Assembly (NCBI GenBank): GCA_049975345.1 | Contig: JBNGDP010000134.1 | Location: forward strand, 1 to 10,117 | From: Oceanipulchritudo sp049975345 | GTDB lineage: Bacteria; Verrucomicrobiota; Verrucomicrobiia; Opitutales; Oceanipulchritudinaceae | DNA: 10,117 nt | Direction of reading: 5' to 3' | Shown here: positions 7,114 to 10,117 of the stretch, piece after piece | How positions within the stretch are numbered: position 1 is the first letter of the stretch | Layout of the letters: every line of letters begins with the position of its first letter | Translations under genes and position numbers: made by a program | The notes under the pieces: model-generated | Database searches by the model: none | Seen by the model: the letters and a program-made list of their open reading frames with translations, nothing else | What the model was told of the DNA's origin: nothing

Positions 7114-7533
7114 TTAGCATGGGACTGGGCCGTAGATTTCATCGGCAAAATGGGAGGCGGCAATCTTTTCGACTTCCATGGCGTGTTTGAGCCCGAGGCG
7201 CTCGATCAGGGTGCGGTGGGCATCGTTGAGGGTCCGGCAATAGATCTTGCCTCGGGCCTCATCGCCCAGCGCACTGACGACTTCGAGGAACGGAAGCAGT
7301 TCACTCCCAATCGCTACACAGACGGCATCAAAGCCTTCCAGGTGGAGTTCCTCCAGTACTCCCCTGTTATCGATATCGGCGACCAATGCATGGTCCACCC
7401 GTTCTGCGATCCGTTCAACAATGGTGGAATCCCGGTCCACCGCCGTCACCTGGCAACCCCGCCTTGCCAACTCGGTTGCCAGCGCTGAGCCGAACCGCCC
7501 CAGCCCGATGATACAGACGTGCGGATGTTTCAT
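7114..7533 (-). CDS. Lone RCK_N (TrkA-N) domain protein inside the Kdp operon
   Basis: 139 residues forming a single Rossmann-type RCK domain. It has the dinucleotide-binding GLGRFG (10-15), an acidic residue at the end of the second strand (D33 in VDRD), AIG after strand four and the family's terminal EKIAASHFADEI segment. In Trk/Ktr potassium channels and transporters such domains bind NAD(H) or ATP and gate the membrane partner. The usual second half, RCK_C/TrkA_C, is missing, as is any membrane segment. Its ATG overlaps the kdpC stop (ATGA, 7530-7533). A strong GGAGGAGG lies seven bases upstream, so it is translated as part of the operon. No Trk/Ktr membrane subunit is visible, so its partner may be Kdp itself or a transporter elsewhere. 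RCK genes are not part of the standard kdpFABC-DE set. The fold is confident, the role inferred. Confidence 0.9.
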   Translation of the reverse strand: MKHPHVCIIGLGRFGSALATELARRGCQVTAVDRDSTIVERIAERVDHALVADIDNRGVLEELHLEGFDAVCVAIGSELLPFLEVVSALGDEARGKIYCRTLNDAHRTLIERLGLKHAMEVEKIAASHFADEIYGPVPC

Positions 7534-8108
7534 AGCGAGGCCTCCTCCATATCCGTGCCCACGCCATCCAGGGCGAGGTTGATTTCAAGCACATTGACAA
7601 TCTTTGATCCGGTCAAAAAGCCTCCAGGCATGAATGACAGGCGATCAACGAGCATGTTCACTTGCGCCGGGTCGACATTCCGGGCCGACGCAACCCGCGG
7701 GACTTGATAACGCGCCGCATCTATTGAAATATGCGGGTCCAGTCCGCTGCCGGAAGCCGTCACCAGATCGGCGGGGGACGGATTTTCGAGCGTGGCCCCC
7801 AAGGCGGTTAACACGGGGGCGGCCCGTTCAGCCAGCGCGGGATTCGTCGGAGCTAGGTTGCTGCCGCCCGCACCTGCGCCGTCATAGTCCACGGCAGAAA
7901 GGCGTGGCCAGAAGTATCGGTCCTGTGAGAAAGCCTGTGCAATCTGCCGACTGCCGATGACCTGCCCTTCCGGCGACGTGATGAGACTTCCATTGGCGGT
8001 GTGCGGTGTCAGGGTTTGGGCGATGCCAAGAATGAGGCCGCCGTAACCGACGACACAGATGATCGACGAGACAAGAACGATGCGAAGCGTGCCGAAAAAG
8101 ATGTTCAT
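7530..8108 (-). CDS. kdpC: Potassium-transporting ATPase subunit KdpC
   Basis: 192 residues (E. coli KdpC has 190). A single N-terminal membrane helix (about 8-30) is followed by a periplasmic domain with the family blocks ANGSLI (38-43), QAFSQDRYFWPRLSA (58-72), GSNLAPTNP (82-90) and SGSGLDPHIS (119-128), and the end NVLEINLALD (172-181). KdpC is the single-span subunit that stabilises the KdpFABC complex and is thought to assist ATP/K+ affinity. I place the start at the ATG 8106-8108, with AAGGAA seven bases upstream. An in-frame ATG at 8162 would add 18 residues that match nothing in the family and would overlap kdpA. The gene begins 25 bases after kdpA and its stop overlaps the RCK gene. 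Confidence 0.95.
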   Translation of the reverse strand: MNIFFGTLRIVLVSSIICVVGYGGLILGIAQTLTPHTANGSLITSPEGQVIGSRQIAQAFSQDRYFWPRLSAVDYDGAGAGGSNLAPTNPALAERAAPVLTALGATLENPSPADLVTASGSGLDPHISIDAARYQVPRVASARNVDPAQVNMLVDRLSFMPGGFLTGSKIVNVLEINLALDGVGTDMEEASL

Positions 8109-8133
8109 GGGAATATTCCTTTCGTGGATAGGA

Positions 8134-9813
8134 TTAACGCATAAAGGCAAGGTGCTCGGCAATGGGTCCGAGCAGCGCCACCGGGAAAAAAGTGAGCGCC
8201 CCGATAAATATAATTGTTGCCAAGGTCATGACACCGAAGGTCGCGCTGTCCGTGCGAAGGGTGCCGACGGTTTCTGCCTGAAGCTTTTTGCCAGCCAGCG
8301 AACCGGCAATGGCCAATGGCAGGATTATGGGGATGAAGCGCCCAAGCAGCATGACCAGACCCGTTGCGATGTTCCAGGGTACGGTGTTGTCGCCAAGCCC
8401 TTCATATCCCGAGCCATTATTGGCCGCCGCCGAGGAGAACTCGTAGAGAATTTCAGTAAATCCACGAGGCCCTTCGTTGTTGGTCGCGTCGATGCCCCAC
8501 GCAGTGGCGGCGAACACAGCTGTTCCCACAAGGATGAACAGCGGGTGAGTAATGAGCGCGATGACGGCGAGCTTCATTTCCCGAGGCTCGATTTTGCGCC
8601 CAAGGTATTCCGGCGTTCGTCCAACCATCAGGCCCGCCACGAAGACCGCGATGACGATGAAAATAAACATGTTGATCATGCCGACACCCACGCCACCAAA
8701 GGTCGCGTTGAGCCACATGCCAGTCAGTGCGGCCAGGCCCGCCAGTGGGTTGAGGCTGTTCTGCATGGAGCCAACAGATCCGTTACTTGTCGAGGTGGTC
8801 AGCACGCCCCAGAGCGGGCCGGTCGTTGCGCCCAGGCGCAGTTCCTTACCTTCGAGGTTGCCCACGGTCTGCTCTACAGGCAGCTCCGCGAAGGCCGCCG
8901 TTGGCGTCGCTTCAAAATAGACCGCCGAGCCCGCCTTGAGGAGCAGAAGCGTGAGCATCACCCCAAAAATGACGGCAGCGTGCTTCAGGTTGCCGACGAT
9001 CCGGCCATACATCCAGACGCAGGCCATTGGGATCAGGATCAGCAGGACCATCGAGAGGATGTTGGTGAACAATGTGGGATTCTCCAGCGGGTGCGTGGAG
9101 TTCGGACCAAAGAAGCCGCCGCCGTTCGTGCCAAGTTGCTTGATGGTGAGGAAAGCCGCCACGGGACCACGCGCAATGGTCTGCTGCACACCCTCCAGGG
9201 TCGTTGCGATTACCGAGCCTCCCACGGTCATCGTCATGCCGCCCAGCACCATCAAGGTCGCGAAAACAGCCGCCATTGGCAGCAGCACAAGGAAGGTCGC
9301 CCGCTGCACGTCCATCAGAAAATTGCCCAAGTCCTTGCGCCCGGACAACCCGCGGGCCAGAGCCGTGAGCGCGGCGATGCCGGTCGCCGCCGATACGAAC
9401 TGAAGCCACATTAGGGCAAACAACTGACTGAAATAACTGAGCGAGACTTCCCCCGAGTAATGTTGCAGGTTCGTATTGGAAGTGAAGGAGGCTGCGGTGT
9501 TGAAGACGAGGCTGCCTTCAAGGGCTTCTCTGGCGTCTGGGTTGAGCGGCAGGTGCTGCTGAAAGGCAAGGATCCCAAAGGACAGGACGAACATCACCGT
9601 GTTGAAGGCCAGCATGGTCAGCACATAGCGCTTCCAGCCTTGCGGGGTTGCCGTGGCTTTTCCTCCGATAAAGAGAAAGATGCCATCCAGCTTTGTCCGC
9701 AAACCCGGCGCCGTGGCATCCGGATCCATCGCCCATTTCAGGTAGCGTCCCAGCGGCCAGGCGAGCAAGGCCGTGCCACCGATAATGAGGGTCATGAAAA
9801 TGATGGTTGTCAT
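8134..9813 (-). CDS. kdpA: Potassium-transporting ATPase subunit KdpA
   Basis: 559 residues (E. coli has 557), almost entirely hydrophobic, with about ten membrane helices. KdpA is the K+-binding channel-like subunit of the KdpFABC pump, evolved from the Trk/Ktr/HKT superfamily. All four selectivity-filter loops are present: TSNTNLQHYSGE (111-122), LGTNGGGFFGPNSTHPLENP (227-246), TSTSNGSVGSMQNS (340-353) and ANNGSGYEGL (464-473). Critical glycines are conserved. The start ATG at 9811-9813 gives the typical membrane-embedded N-terminus but has no good Shine-Dalgarno sequence. Translation may be coupled to the small KdpF-like frame ending 18 bases upstream. Its immediate upstream partner is KdpF, as in the standard operon, but kdpB is upstream instead of downstream. 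Confidence 0.97.
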   Translation of the reverse strand: MTTIIFMTLIIGGTALLAWPLGRYLKWAMDPDATAPGLRTKLDGIFLFIGGKATATPQGWKRYVLTMLAFNTVMFVLSFGILAFQQHLPLNPDAREALEGSLVFNTAASFTSNTNLQHYSGEVSLSYFSQLFALMWLQFVSAATGIAALTALARGLSGRKDLGNFLMDVQRATFLVLLPMAAVFATLMVLGGMTMTVGGSVIATTLEGVQQTIARGPVAAFLTIKQLGTNGGGFFGPNSTHPLENPTLFTNILSMVLLILIPMACVWMYGRIVGNLKHAAVIFGVMLTLLLLKAGSAVYFEATPTAAFAELPVEQTVGNLEGKELRLGATTGPLWGVLTTSTSNGSVGSMQNSLNPLAGLAALTGMWLNATFGGVGVGMINMFIFIVIAVFVAGLMVGRTPEYLGRKIEPREMKLAVIALITHPLFILVGTAVFAATAWGIDATNNEGPRGFTEILYEFSSAAANNGSGYEGLGDNTVPWNIATGLVMLLGRFIPIILPLAIAGSLAGKKLQAETVGTLRTDSATFGVMTLATIIFIGALTFFPVALLGPIAEHLAFMR

Positions 9814-9831
9814 AGTGTGAAAAGGTTCGGG

Positions 9832-9912
9832 TTACAGCCGGTCTGCGGTCACGGTCAGGAGCGCCAGCGCGGCAAAGGTCAGAAGTCCGAGTAGTAACAT
9901 TCCTATAAGCAT
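9832..9912 (-). CDS. kdpF: KdpF-like single-span peptide
   Basis: A 26-residue frame that is one hydrophobic helix, beginning MLIGMLLLGLL and ending TADRL before a TAA at 9832-9834. GGAGGAA (9919-9925) lies six bases before the ATG at 9912, an excellent ribosome site and the reason I choose this start over the in-frame ATG at 9900. KdpF (29 residues in E. coli) is a small stabilising subunit of the Kdp pump bound to KdpA. Size, hydrophobicity and position directly before kdpA fit, but sequence similarity to E. coli KdpF is low. It lies 21 bases after the kdpB stop. Frames this short are often missed by gene callers. Confidence 0.7.
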   Translation of the reverse strand: MLIGMLLLGLLTFAALALLTVTADRL

Positions 9913-9933
9913 GGTAAGTTCCTCCGGTAAGGT

Positions 9934-10117
9934 TCAGGCGAGTCCGAGTCCGGACACCATCAGGTCGATTATTTTGATACCGGCAAAGGGCAGCAGGAGG
10001 CCGCCCAGTCCGTAAATGAGCAGGTTGCGCCGCAGCGCCTGCGCCGCGCTGATCGGCTTGTAAGGGACGCCCTTGAGCGCCAGCGGAATCAGTGCGATGA
10101 TGACCAGGGCGTTAAAG
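9934..10117 (-). CDS. kdpB: Potassium-transporting P-type ATPase KdpB, C-terminal part
   Basis: Only the last 60 codons lie in the window; the gene continues past the right edge. The visible residues match the KdpB C-terminus closely: NALVIIALIPLALKG, then the cytosolic YKPISAAQALRRN, then LLIYGLGGLLLPFAGIK and IIDLMVSGLGL, ending at the TGA 9934-9936. This covers the last two or three membrane helices. KdpB hydrolyses ATP to drive K+ import through KdpA. Catalytic motifs (DKTGT and others) are outside the window. It precedes kdpF and kdpA in the transcript, whereas in the common operon it follows kdpA. Confidence 0.94.
   Translation of the reverse strand, partial: FNALVIIALIPLALKGVPYKPISAAQALRRNLLIYGLGGLLLPFAGIKIIDLMVSGLGLA

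Noticed and set aside
8109..8162. An 18-residue N-terminal extension of KdpC
   Set aside because: The upstream ATG would overlap kdpA and adds residues unlike KdpC, whereas the ATG at 8108 has an AAGGAA ribosome site and gives the family's usual length.
8059..9414. A 451-codon plus-strand open frame opposite kdpA and kdpC
   Set aside because: Its translation is a charged, repetitive H/R/Q-rich sequence with no family resemblance, and the minus strand encodes a fully conserved KdpA.
1..10117. CRISPR arrays, complete insertion sequences, phage genes or an integrase
   Set aside because: No regularly spaced direct repeats, transposase, integrase or phage protein motifs were seen in any frame; if an integrase exists it lies outside the window.

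Overview
The window carries two gene blocks, all read from the minus strand, with a non-coding junction between them. Overall the DNA is G+C-rich. An octaheme c-type cytochrome fused to HEAT/TPR repeats, a DUF4870 protein, a decayed formylglycine-generating-enzyme (SUMF1-like) domain and REP-like palindromes together suggest a free-living Gram-negative bacterium. The Planctomycetes-Verrucomicrobia group is a reasonable guess, but nothing here fixes the taxonomy.

Left block (about 1-3430). Positions 1-550 are non-coding with small inverted repeats. A 68-codon remnant of the C-terminal end of a SUMF1/FGE-sulfatase domain lies at 572-778, followed by a GC hairpin. Next come a 710-residue multiheme cytochrome (897-3029) and, 33 bases upstream of it in transcription order, a DUF4870 membrane protein (3063-3428) with a candidate promoter. 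These two genes probably form a short operon.

Junction (3429-3745). No gene is visible. It holds a REP-like palindrome, a longer stem-loop and, at 3591-3620, an isolated copy of the 3' end of a tRNA (tRNA-Ala-like, ending in CCA) with no tRNA body attached. This is what the far end of an element integrated in a tRNA gene looks like. The orientation would put the Kdp genes inside the element and the cytochrome block in the ancestral chromosome.

Right block (3746-10117). This is a Kdp high-affinity potassium uptake operon. Transcription order is kdpB (3' end only), a 26-residue KdpF-like peptide, kdpA, kdpC, a lone RCK/TrkA-N domain protein, kdpD and kdpE. The genes are tightly packed: four-base stop/start overlaps join kdpC to the RCK gene and kdpD to kdpE. 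KdpA forms the K+ pathway, KdpB is the P-type ATPase, KdpC and KdpF are accessory subunits, and KdpD/KdpE is the sensor kinase/response regulator pair that controls the pump. Two things are unusual: kdpB lies before kdpF-kdpA instead of between kdpA and kdpC, and a nucleotide-binding RCK protein sits between the pump and its sensor. The operon promoter and most of kdpB lie beyond the right edge.
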